Assembly: GCA_910587145.1 (NCBI GenBank)
Contig: CAJUMH010000014.1
Span: 12,640-65,292, forward strand
Length of the DNA: 52,653 bases
Direction of reading: 5' to 3'
From: an uncultured Ruthenibacterium sp.
Lineage (GTDB): Bacteria > Bacillota > Clostridia > Oscillospirales > Ruminococcaceae
Shown: piece after piece, positions 15,428-23,143 of the stretch
How the letters are laid out: each line of letters opens with the position of its first letter
Position numbering within the stretch: the stretch's first letter is position 1
Translations under genes and position numbers: made by a program
Notes under the pieces: model-generated
The model's database searches: none
The model's input: only the letters and a program-made list of their open reading frames with translations
Told to the model about the DNA's origin: nothing

Positions 15428-16213
15428 ATGCTGCATTCGATTTTTGACGTTCACGCGCATTATGACGAGGTGGCTTTTGACGCCGACCGTGCCGCGGTGC
15501 TGGCCGCGGAGCACGCGGCCGGCGTGAGCGGCGTGATCAATTCCGGCTCCAGCGTGCCGTCGTCGCGGCGCAGCCTTGCGCTTGCGCACCGGTTTGCGCA
15601 CGTGTACGCCAGCGTGGGCGTTTTCCCGCTGGAGGCATACGGCGCCGCGCCGGATTGGCTTTCGCAGATTGCCGAAATGGCGAAGGACGACCGCTGCGTG
15701 GCTGTGGGCGAGATTGGGCTGGACTATCACCTGGAGGACGGCGCCGGCCCCACCGAGGCACAGCGGGAATGCCAGAAGGACGTGTTCCGCGCGCAGCTTG
15801 CGCTTGCGAAAGAGCGCGGGCTGCCCGTTGTCATTCATGATCGGGACGCCGACGAGGACGTGATTGCGCTGCTGGGCGAGCAGCCGTGCTCCGGCATGAT
15901 CCACCGTTTTTTCAGCCGTGCCGAATACGGCTTCCGCCTGCTGGAGATGGGCTTTTCCCTCGGCGTGGGCCCGGCGATTACGTATGCAAACGCGGGCGAA
16001 CTGATCCGCGTGGTGCAGAATATGCCGCTGGAGCGCCTGCTGCTGGAGACGGACGCGCCCTTTTTGCCCAGCGCGCGGTACGAGGGGCAGCGCGCCACCT
16101 CCCGCATGATCGAGGACGTGTGCACGGTGATTGCCAGGGTGCGCGGGGATATTACCCCGCAGGAGGCGGCCGGCGCCGCGCGCGAAAATACGCGCAGGAT
16201 GTTCGGCGTATAG
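15428..16213 (+). CDS. tatD: TatD-family metal-dependent hydrolase/DNase
   Basis: 261 residues, amidohydrolase TIM barrel. Metal-site motifs are FDVHAHYDE (variant of the usual DTHCH), AVGEIGLDYH, VVIHDRDA, GMIHRFF and the closing LLLETDAPFL. The family removes 3' nucleotides from DNA or acts on D-aminoacyl substrates; the exact substrate is not predictable. GAAGGAGGG lies just before the ATG. The length is typical. Confidence 0.92.
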   Translation: MLHSIFDVHAHYDEVAFDADRAAVLAAEHAAGVSGVINSGSSVPSSRRSLALAHRFAHVYASVGVFPLEAYGAAPDWLSQIAEMAKDDRCVAVGEIGLDYHLEDGAGPTEAQRECQKDVFRAQLALAKERGLPVVIHDRDADEDVIALLGEQPCSGMIHRFFSRAEYGFRLLEMGFSLGVGPAITYANAGELIRVVQNMPLERLLLETDAPFLPSARYEGQRATSRMIEDVCTVIARVRGDITPQEAAGAARENTRRMFGV

Positions 16214-16316
16214 AGGATATGCGGCGTGCCGCAAAAAAGCATCGAACCGGCGCCGGCCCTGCCCCCGCGCGGCGCGGGCGGCAGGATCCGGGGCAAAATA
16301 CCGCTTTGCCGGAATT

Positions 16317-16340
16317 CGGCGCGTTTTTCGCGCCGGTTTT
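16317..16340 (+). terminator. Probable terminator after tatD
   Basis: CGGCGCG, a TTTTT loop and CGCGCCG, followed by GTTTT. A stronger GC hairpin without a T-tract (CTGCC...GGCAG at about 16258-16283) lies just before it. Confidence 0.5.
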
Positions 16341-16442
16341 GGGGGAAGGGCGTTTTCCGTGCGGCGCAGATTCGTGCGGCGCACAGAGCGGCGCGCTTCG
16401 GCTCGGTAGATTAGAGGGAATATCAAAATTGGAGGGATCTGT

Positions 16443-17780
16443 ATGAAAAGTAAGCTGGACAATTATTTTAAAATTTCTCAGCGCGGCTCCACGATTGCCA
16501 CAGAGCTGATCGGCGGCGCCACAACGTTTGCGACGATGGCGTATATCCTCGCGTATATGACGGGCGCAATGAGCGCCGTTCCGGGCATCGACCTGACGGG
16601 CGTGCTGCTGTGCACCGCGCTTGTCACCGCCGCGGCCTGCATTGCCACGGGGCTTTACGCCAACGCGCCTATCGCGCTGGCGCCGGTGCTTGTAATTCCA
16701 AATCTTGTGGCCGCGATGGTGGCGGGCGGCGAGGTCACCTACGGGCAGGCGTTCGGCATGGTGGCGATTTCGGGCGTTATTTTTGTTTTGATCTCCGTCT
16801 TTAAGCTGCGCGAGCTATTTGCGCAGAGCCTGCCGAAGAATATCAAAATCGGCATCGGCGGCGCGGTGGGCCTGCTGATTGCCAGCATCGGCCTGAACAC
16901 CTCCGGCCTTGCTGCGGCGGGCGAGGACGGCAGCTTTATTGATTTTGGCAACAAAAGCGTCGTGCTGGGCCTGATCGGCCTTGTCATCGCGCTGCTGCTC
17001 ACCTACCTGAAAATCAACATCAACGGCCGCACGTATAAGGTGAAGGGCGCGCTGCTTATTTCCATTGTCGTCACCACGATCATCGGCATCCCGATGGGCG
17101 TTACCGTGCTGCCCGAAAGCATCTTCACCAGCGGCGCGATCAGCTCCATCGGCAGCGTGGCGTTCCAGGTGGATATCATCGGCGCGCTGAAGCTCAGCTT
17201 TGTGCCGTTCATCCTCATGCTGCTGATTAACGATTTCTTCGGTACGCTGGGCACGGGCCTTGCGATGGCGGGCAAGGCCGGCCTTTTGGATGAGGACGGC
17301 AATTTCCCCGCGTTCGGCAAGGTGTTTTTGATGGATTCAGCCGCCACAATCGTGGGCAGCCTGTTCGGCGTTACGACGGTAAGCTGCTTTGCCGAGAGCG
17401 CCGCGGGCGTTGAAAGCGGCAGCCGCACGGGCCTTTCCAACATGAGCACCGCGTTCTTTTTCCTGCTGTGCATGCTGTTCAGCCCGCTGTTCCTGATGAT
17501 CCCCGGCGCCGCCACGGGCAGCGCGCTGATTGTTGTGGGCATTTCGATGCTGGAAACCCTGCGCGACGTGGATTTCAACGGCGCCGAGTTTTTGCCTGTG
17601 GCGGTGATGCTGCTGGTGACGGCCTACAAGGGCGACTATGTGGCGGGCATTGCGCTGGGCATGTTCACCTATCTGGTGGTCAGCGTGATCCGCGCCGCCG
17701 TCAATCGGGATGCAAAGCAGATCCCGCAGTGGCCCGCATGGCTGCTCGGCGTTCTGATGGTACTGTATTTTATTTTTTAA
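16443..17780 (+). CDS. NCS2-family (AzgA/PbuG-type) purine permease
   Basis: 445 residues with 12-14 hydrophobic segments. The N-terminal GGATTFATMAYILAY and the SCFAESAAGVESGSRTG segment are signatures of the guanine/hypoxanthine/adenine permease branch. It imports purine bases with protons across the cytoplasmic membrane. TTGGAGGGATCTGT provides the ribosome site. No purine riboswitch was seen in 16214-16442. The M20 hydrolase gene follows 23 nt later and probably shares the transcript. Confidence 0.93.
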   Translation: MKSKLDNYFKISQRGSTIATELIGGATTFATMAYILAYMTGAMSAVPGIDLTGVLLCTALVTAAACIATGLYANAPIALAPVLVIPNLVAAMVAGGEVTYGQAFGMVAISGVIFVLISVFKLRELFAQSLPKNIKIGIGGAVGLLIASIGLNTSGLAAAGEDGSFIDFGNKSVVLGLIGLVIALLLTYLKININGRTYKVKGALLISIVVTTIIGIPMGVTVLPESIFTSGAISSIGSVAFQVDIIGALKLSFVPFILMLLINDFFGTLGTGLAMAGKAGLLDEDGNFPAFGKVFLMDSAATIVGSLFGVTTVSCFAESAAGVESGSRTGLSNMSTAFFFLLCMLFSPLFLMIPGAATGSALIVVGISMLETLRDVDFNGAEFLPVAVMLLVTAYKGDYVAGIALGMFTYLVVSVIRAAVNRDAKQIPQWPAWLLGVLMVLYFIF

Positions 17781-17786
17781 GAAATC

Positions 17787-17797
17787 GGGGGGGGGGG
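17787..17797 (+). repeat. Run of 11 G residues in the ribosome-binding region
   Basis: A homopolymer (G)11 lies between the permease stop and the GTG start of the amidohydrolase. With the following AG it forms the Shine-Dalgarno region. Tracts of this length are prone to slippage, and they are also prone to sequencing error. Confidence 0.8.
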
Positions 17798-17803
17798 AGC
17801 CGC

Positions 17804-18979
17804 GTGAACGAGCTGCACCAACAGGTGCTGGCACAGCTGCCGCAGTGTATTACAGACCGCCGCTGGCTGCACCGGCATGCGGAGCTTTCGTTTGAGGAAC
17901 GGGAGACTTCGGATTATATTGAACGCGCGCTGCGCGCAATAGAGGGGCTAACGCTCAGCCGCCCCACGCCCACCAGCGTGATGGCCGTGCTGCGCACGGA
18001 ACGCTCCGGCCGGCGCCTTGCCATCCGCGCGGATATCGACGCGCTGCCAATCCAGGAGGAAAACGAGCTGGAATTTCGTTCGTGCCATGCGGGCGTGATG
18101 CACGCCTGCGGGCACGACGGGCACGCCGCCATTTTGCTGAATGCCGTGCGGCTGCTGGCGGCGCGGCGCCCGGCGCTTTGCGGCGAACTGCGGTTTATCT
18201 TTCAGCACGCCGAGGAAACGCCGCCGGGCGGCGCCGTCGAGGTGATCCGCGCCGGCGTGCTGGACAATGTGGACGAGGTATTCGGCCTGCACCTGACGAG
18301 CACGCTTCCCACCGGCCGCTTCGGCGTGCGCGGCGGCGTGCTTACCTCCGCGACGGATCGCTTCGAGATCGGCGTCAGCGGCAAAGGCGGGCATTCCAGT
18401 ATGCCGCAGGAATGCGTGGATCCCATTGTCACGGGCGCGCAGATCATCCTTGCGCTGCAGACGGTGCTTTCCCGCTCGCTGTGTCCCAGCGATGCGGCGG
18501 TGCTGTCGGTGTGCGAGGCGCATGCCGGTTCGGCCTATAACATCATCCCGGGCGATATGCAGCTGATCGGTTCTGTGCGCAGTTACGACGAGCGTGTGCG
18601 AAAAACGGCCGAGCGCCGTATTCGCGAGATCTGCGCCGGCGTCGCCGCAGCCGCGGGCGCGCAGGCGCAGGTAAACTATATCCGAGGCTACGATTCCATC
18701 CACAACGATCCGGCGCTGACAGACTGGGCACGCGGGCTGATTGCGCGCACATTTGGAAGCAAAGCGGTGTGCGAGCTTTCGCCCATTGCGCCGGGCGACG
18801 ATTTCTGCTATTATGATCAGGTTTGCCCGGGCTTCTTTCTGGAACTGGGCGCCGCCAACCCGGAAAAGGGGAGCGACGCGCCCCACCACAACGCCCGCTA
18901 CCGGCTGGACGAGGACGCCCTGGCCTACGGAATGGAATACACCGTCGCGCTTTTAAGCGAGCGCTGCCGCCTTGCATAA
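17804..18979 (+). CDS. M20 peptidase-family amidohydrolase (N-acyl amino acid or hippurate hydrolase type)
   Basis: 391 residues. Di-metal site motifs are MHACGHDGH, FQHAEETPPGG, and APHHNARY near the C-terminus; the dimerisation domain carries GKGGHSSMPQ. These are typical of M20D enzymes that cleave N-acyl amino acids. The GTG at 17804 is chosen because the G-rich site sits directly upstream and MNELHQQVL fits the family N-terminus; the open frame continues upstream inside the permease gene. Physiological substrate unknown. Confidence 0.92.
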   Translation: MNELHQQVLAQLPQCITDRRWLHRHAELSFEERETSDYIERALRAIEGLTLSRPTPTSVMAVLRTERSGRRLAIRADIDALPIQEENELEFRSCHAGVMHACGHDGHAAILLNAVRLLAARRPALCGELRFIFQHAEETPPGGAVEVIRAGVLDNVDEVFGLHLTSTLPTGRFGVRGGVLTSATDRFEIGVSGKGGHSSMPQECVDPIVTGAQIILALQTVLSRSLCPSDAAVLSVCEAHAGSAYNIIPGDMQLIGSVRSYDERVRKTAERRIREICAGVAAAAGAQAQVNYIRGYDSIHNDPALTDWARGLIARTFGSKAVCELSPIAPGDDFCYYDQVCPGFFLELGAANPEKGSDAPHHNARYRLDEDALAYGMEYTVALLSERCRLA

Positions 18980-18981
18980 AA

Positions 18982-19008
18982 GCGGCCGGCCCTAAAACGG
19001 CCGGCTGC
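18982..19008. terminator. GC-rich hairpin directly after the amidohydrolase gene
   Basis: A 10-bp stem (18982-18991 with 18999-19008, one G-T pair) and a 7-nt loop, three nt past the stop. No T-tract follows on the plus strand. On the minus strand it is followed by TTTT, so it may act better in that direction. Confidence 0.55.
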
Positions 19009-19199
19009 TGTGTGCGGCCGCACCCGCCCGCGCTTGCTCCTGCTTTGCTGCTTTTATGCGCAGGCTTTTCCATGCCATTTCTCTGCCCGCTTCGCTTATA
19101 AGGCTATGATTACAAGCCGCCCGCAGGCGGCGGCCATAACATAAACCAAGCGAAACCGACAAGGAATACGGCCGCAAAAACGTGTTTTCCGCCGCAAAA

Positions 19200-19245
19200 G
19201 GACGCTCCCCGCCCACATACGTGAACGGGGAGCGTCCTCTCGTTT
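19200..19245. terminator. Bidirectional intrinsic terminator
   Basis: A perfect 12-bp stem, GGACGCTCCCCG (19200-19211) with CGGGGAGCGTCC (19226-19237). It is followed by GTTTTT on the plus strand and by TTTT on the minus strand. Confidence 0.85.
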
Positions 19246-19274
19246 TTGGTTTTGCCGGGGGACGATTCATACAA

Positions 19275-19312
19275 TAAAACAGGGCCGGGGGAGCGATTTC
19301 CCCCGGCCCTGT
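19275..19312 (-). terminator. Intrinsic terminator of ppdK
   Basis: A perfect 14-bp stem (19279-19292 with 19299-19312) with a 6-nt loop. Read on the minus strand it ends in a TTTTATTG tract. It lies 70 nt after the ppdK stop. Confidence 0.88.
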
Positions 19313-19382
19313 GCTTTTGGAATGTCTCAAAAAGCCGCATTTGCGCAAACACAATCCGTCGGTACGGACAGTGGGTTTTTGC

Positions 19383-22025
19383 TCAGCCCTCTTTGATGGC
19401 AGCCTGCGCGGCGGCAAGGCGCGCGATGGGCACACGGAACGGCGAGCAGGATACATAATCCAGACCGATCTGGTGGCAGAACTCAACGCTTGTCGGGTCG
19501 CCGCCGTGCTCGCCGCAGATGCCGCAGTGGATGTTCGGACGGGTGGTTTTGCCCAGCTTGATGGACATTTCCATCAGCTTGCCAACGCCCGTCTGATCCA
19601 GCTTCGCGAACGGATCGTTCTCGAAGATCTTGGCATCATAGTAGGCGTTCAGGAACTTGCCTGCGTCATCGCGCGAGAAGCCGTACGTCATCTGCGTCAG
19701 ATCGTTTGTGCCGAAGCAGAAGAACTCGGCTTCCTTCGCGATCTCGTCGGCCGTCAGCGCGGCGCGCGGGATCTCGATCATGGTGCCGACCTCGTACTTC
19801 AAATCGCTGCCGGCATTTGCAATCTCTTCATCGGCCACGGCCACGACAACGTCCTTCACGTACTTCAGCTCTTTCACTTCGCCCACCAGCGGGATCATGA
19901 TCTCGGGCACGATGTTCCAATCCGGATGCGCTTTCTTCACATTGACGGCGGCGCGGATAACGGCGCGCGTCTGCATTTTTGCAATCTCCGGATACGTGAC
20001 GGCCAGACGGCAGCCGCGGTGGCCCATCATCGGGTTAAACTCGTGCAGGGAGGCGATAATGTTTTTGATCGTCTCTACGCTCTTGCCCTGCGCGTTGGCC
20101 AGCTTTTGAATGTCGGCCTCTTCGGTGGGCACAAACTCATGCAGCGGCGGGTCGAGGAAGCGGATGGTGACGGGGTCGCCCTCCATCGCTTCATACAGGG
20201 CCTCAAAGTCGCCCTGCTGATAGGGCAGGATCTTATCCAGCGCCTTTTCGCGCTCCTCCAGGGTATCGGCGCAGATCATCTCGCGGAACGCGGCAATGCG
20301 GTCCTCGGCGAAGAACATATGCTCGGTGCGGCACAGGCCAATGCCCTCGGCGCCCAGCTCACGCGCCTTTTTGGCGTCGGCGGGGGTGTCGGCGTTGGTG
20401 CGCACTGAAAGCTTGCGGTATTTGTCCGCCCAGCCCATGATCACGTCAAAATCGCCGGCGATGGTGGCGTCCACAGTGGGGATAACGCCGTCGTAAATGT
20501 TGCCGGTGGAGCCGTCAATCGAGATAAAATCGCCCTCGGCAAACGTCTTGCCGGCGAGGGTGAACTTTTTGGCCTCTTCGTCCATCGCGATCTCGGTGCA
20601 GCCGGATACGCAGCATTTGCCCATGCCGCGCGCCACAACGGCGGCGTGGCTGGTCATGCCGCCGCGCACGGTGAGAATGCCCTGAGCGGCCTTCATGCCG
20701 GTGATGTCCTCGGGGCTTGTCTCCAGACGCACCAGAATCACCTTTTCGCCGCGGTCGTTCCAGGCCTCGGCATCCTCGGCCGTGAACACCACCTTGCCGC
20801 AGGCAGCGCCCGGAGAAGCGCCCAGACCCTTGCCGATGGGCGTGGCGGCCTTCAGCGCCTTGGCGTCGAACTGCGGGTGCAGCAGCGTATCCAGATTGCG
20901 CGGGTCGATCATCGCCACGGCTTCCTTCTCGGTTTTCATGCCTTCCTTTACAAGATCGACGGCGATCTTCAGCGCGGCGGGCGCGGTGCGCTTGCCGCTG
21001 CGGCACTGCAGCATATAGAGCTTTTTATTTTCGACGGTAAACTCCATATCCTGCATGTCGTGGTAGTGATCCTCCAGCGTGTTGCACACCTTGATAAATT
21101 CCGCATACGCCTCGGGGAATTCGGCCTCCATCTGAGAAATGGGCATCGGGGTGCGCACGCCGGCCACAACGTCCTCGCCCTGCGCGTTCTTGAGGAATTC
21201 GCCCATCAGCTTTTTCTCGCCGGTGGCCGGATCGCGCGTAAAGGCAACGCCTGTGCCGGATTCGTCGTTCAGGTTGCCGAACACCATCGGCATCACGTTC
21301 ACGGCCGTGCCCCAGGAATAGGGGATGTCGTTGTCGCGGCGGTAAACGTTCGCACGGGGGTTATCCCAGGAACGGAACACGGCTTCGATGGCCAGCTTCA
21401 GCTGCTCGATGGGCTCGGCCGGGAAATCCTCGCCCAGCTGCTTCTTATATTCGCCCTTGAACTGCTCGGCCAGGTTCTTTAAATCGGCGGCAGTCAGGTC
21501 TACGTCGAACTGTACGCCCTTTTCTTCCTTCATCTTATCGATCAGCTGCTCAAAATACTTCTTGCCCACGCCCATTACAACGTCCGAGAACATCTGGATG
21601 AAACGGCGGTAAGAATCGTATACAAAGCGCTCAAATTTCGGGTCGGGGTTGCCCGCGATCATTGCGGCGGCCACGTCGTCGTTCAGGCCGAGGTTCAGGA
21701 TGGTATCCATCATGCCGGGCATGGAGGCTCTTGCGCCCGAGCGGACAGAAACCAGCAGCGGGTTTGCCTTATCGCCGAATTTCTTGCCGTTGATCTCTTC
21801 CATTTTCGCAACATATTCCATGACCTCGGCCATAATGCTGTCGTTGATCTTGCGGCCGTCTTCGTAATATTGGGTGCAGGCCTCCGTAGAAATGGTAAAG
21901 CCCTGGGGAACGGGCAGGCCGATGTGCGTCATCTCGGCAAGGTTAGCGCCCTTGCCGCCGAGCAGCTCACGCATGTCCTTGTTCCCTTCGCTGAACAGGT
22001 ACACATACTTCTTGTTCTCGCTCAA
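19383..22025 (-). CDS. ppdK: Pyruvate, phosphate dikinase
   Basis: 880 residues, full family length. The enzyme interconverts pyruvate, ATP and phosphate with PEP, AMP and pyrophosphate, and serves PPi-linked glycolysis or gluconeogenesis in anaerobes. The ATP-grasp domain begins LLGGKGANLAEMT. The swivelling phosphohistidine is in GGMTSHAAVVARGMGK. The PEP/pyruvate barrel ends with CGICGEHGGDPTS, which holds the catalytic Cys. The start codon is TTG, preceded by TTGGAGGT at normal spacing. A 10-bp inverted repeat lies in its 5' leader. It is a single-gene unit. Confidence 0.97.
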   Translation of the reverse strand: MSENKKYVYLFSEGNKDMRELLGGKGANLAEMTHIGLPVPQGFTISTEACTQYYEDGRKINDSIMAEVMEYVAKMEEINGKKFGDKANPLLVSVRSGARASMPGMMDTILNLGLNDDVAAAMIAGNPDPKFERFVYDSYRRFIQMFSDVVMGVGKKYFEQLIDKMKEEKGVQFDVDLTAADLKNLAEQFKGEYKKQLGEDFPAEPIEQLKLAIEAVFRSWDNPRANVYRRDNDIPYSWGTAVNVMPMVFGNLNDESGTGVAFTRDPATGEKKLMGEFLKNAQGEDVVAGVRTPMPISQMEAEFPEAYAEFIKVCNTLEDHYHDMQDMEFTVENKKLYMLQCRSGKRTAPAALKIAVDLVKEGMKTEKEAVAMIDPRNLDTLLHPQFDAKALKAATPIGKGLGASPGAACGKVVFTAEDAEAWNDRGEKVILVRLETSPEDITGMKAAQGILTVRGGMTSHAAVVARGMGKCCVSGCTEIAMDEEAKKFTLAGKTFAEGDFISIDGSTGNIYDGVIPTVDATIAGDFDVIMGWADKYRKLSVRTNADTPADAKKARELGAEGIGLCRTEHMFFAEDRIAAFREMICADTLEEREKALDKILPYQQGDFEALYEAMEGDPVTIRFLDPPLHEFVPTEEADIQKLANAQGKSVETIKNIIASLHEFNPMMGHRGCRLAVTYPEIAKMQTRAVIRAAVNVKKAHPDWNIVPEIMIPLVGEVKELKYVKDVVVAVADEEIANAGSDLKYEVGTMIEIPRAALTADEIAKEAEFFCFGTNDLTQMTYGFSRDDAGKFLNAYYDAKIFENDPFAKLDQTGVGKLMEMSIKLGKTTRPNIHCGICGEHGGDPTSVEFCHQIGLDYVSCSPFRVPIARLAAAQAAIKEG

Positions 22026-22099
22026 ATTTCTCTACCTCCAATTTGTTTTCCCACCGGAGAGCGTGCCGCCGGAACGTGCAGAGCATTCGCCGGTGAACA

Positions 22100-22140
22100 A
22101 ACGGACAAAAGGTTTGTCCGTTCATGCAAATTTAATTATA
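22100..22140 (-). promoter_or_regulatory. ppdK promoter (extended -10) with inverted-repeat operator or leader hairpin
   Basis: On the minus strand TGCTATAAT (TATAAT at 22140-22135) is an extended -10 with no good -35. Just downstream lies a perfect inverted repeat, AACGGACAAA, AGG, TTTGTCCGTT (22100-22122). It would begin about 5 nt after the transcription start, so it could be a repressor operator or a 5' mRNA stem-loop. Confidence 0.55.
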
Positions 22141-22235
22141 GCAAAAGCTGCGGCGGAATGCTACTGTTATTTTCCCTGATTTTGGAATTATTTCGCACGG
22201 ATTTTTGATTTTTTGGTGCAATTTTGACGACATAC

Positions 22236-22263
22236 TTGCAAATTGCGGATAAATTCGTAAAAT
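22236..22263 (+). promoter_or_regulatory. Predicted sigma-A promoter for pth
   Basis: TTGCAA at 22236-22241, 16 nt, TAAAAT at 22258-22263, in an AT-rich patch. The leader to pth would be about 165 nt. Confidence 0.6.
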
Positions 22264-22437
22264 AGAAAGAGACACCGGGCCGGCGCCGGGGAAACGCCCG
22301 GGCCCGCCGGCGGCAGGGGGCGGCGCCAAAAGCGGGCGCTGCGGCCGGATGCGCAGATTTTTCGGCGCGATTTGTGCGCGCTGCGGCCTTCGGAACAGGG
22401 ACGATGCCCGGGAGCGGGCGGCTGAGGAGGAAACGGC

Positions 22438-23028
22438 ATGCTTTTTCACAGGCAGCAAACGGGGATCGATTATCTGATTGTGGGGCTGGGCAACCCCGGC
22501 ACGCAATACGAGAACACGCGCCACAACGCGGGATTTGCCGCGCTGGACGCGGCGGCGCAGGCGTGGGGCGTGCGTGTGGCGCGCGCAAGGTTCAGCGCGC
22601 TGACGGGCGCGGGCGTGCTCGGCGAAAGCAAGGTGCTGCTGATGAAGCCGCAGACCTTTATGAACGATTCGGGCGCGGCCGTGGGCGCGGCGGCGGCGTT
22701 TTACAAGCTTGCCCCCGAGCAGGTGATCGTAATTTTCGACGATGTTTCGCTTGCGCCGGGCCGGCTGCGGGTGCGCCGTTCCGGTTCGGCGGGCGGGCAC
22801 AACGGCATCAAAAGCATCATCGCCGCCATCGGGCAGGATTTCCCGCGCGTGAAGATCGGCGTGGGCGAAAAGCCGCACCCCGAATACGATCTGGCCGATT
22901 GGGTGCTGGGCCGGCCCTCCGAGGCCGACCGCAAGGCCATCGCCGCGCGCATGGACGATGTGCGCGGCGCCGTGGAAATGATCGTCTGCGGCCGGCTGGA
23001 CGCGGCGATGTCGAAATACAACGGGTAA
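22438..23028 (+). CDS. pth: Peptidyl-tRNA hydrolase
   Basis: 196 residues. Pth recycles peptidyl-tRNA released from stalled ribosomes. The catalytic Asn/His segment is GLGNPGTQYENTRHNAGF, the Asp lies in VIFDDVSLAPG, and GSAGGHNGIKSI is the peptide-tRNA binding loop. GAGGAGG lies just before the ATG. It precedes mfd, the common Firmicutes order. Confidence 0.96.
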   Translation: MLFHRQQTGIDYLIVGLGNPGTQYENTRHNAGFAALDAAAQAWGVRVARARFSALTGAGVLGESKVLLMKPQTFMNDSGAAVGAAAAFYKLAPEQVIVIFDDVSLAPGRLRVRRSGSAGGHNGIKSIIAAIGQDFPRVKIGVGEKPHPEYDLADWVLGRPSEADRKAIAARMDDVRGAVEMIVCGRLDAAMSKYNG

Positions 23029-23072
23029 AGCGGCAGCGAAAACGAACAAGCGGATACGCTGCGGGGACAGGG

Positions 23073-23104
23073 CGCGGCCGGCCGGCGGGAGCGGCCCGGC
23101 CGCG
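23073..23104 (+). other. Strong GC hairpin between pth and mfd
   Basis: CGCGGCCGG (23073-23081) pairs with CCGGCCGCG (23096-23104). There is no T-tract, so it is more likely an mRNA-processing or pausing structure than a full terminator. Confidence 0.4.
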
Positions 23105-23143
23105 GGCTTGTCCGATCCTGAACAGAAATCGGAAGGGCTTTTT

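Larger units (their letters stand above)
18980..19382. other. Intergenic region between convergent amidohydrolase and ppdK genes
   Basis: It contains three hairpin terminators (18982-19008, 19200-19245, 19275-19312) and no supportable gene. The stretch 19010-19195 shows nothing recognisable. Confidence 0.7.
22026..22437. other. Divergent promoter region of ppdK and pth
   Basis: It holds the ppdK -10 element and inverted repeat on the minus strand and the pth promoter on the plus strand. GC-rich DNA from 22264 to 22420 shows no supportable gene. Confidence 0.65.
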
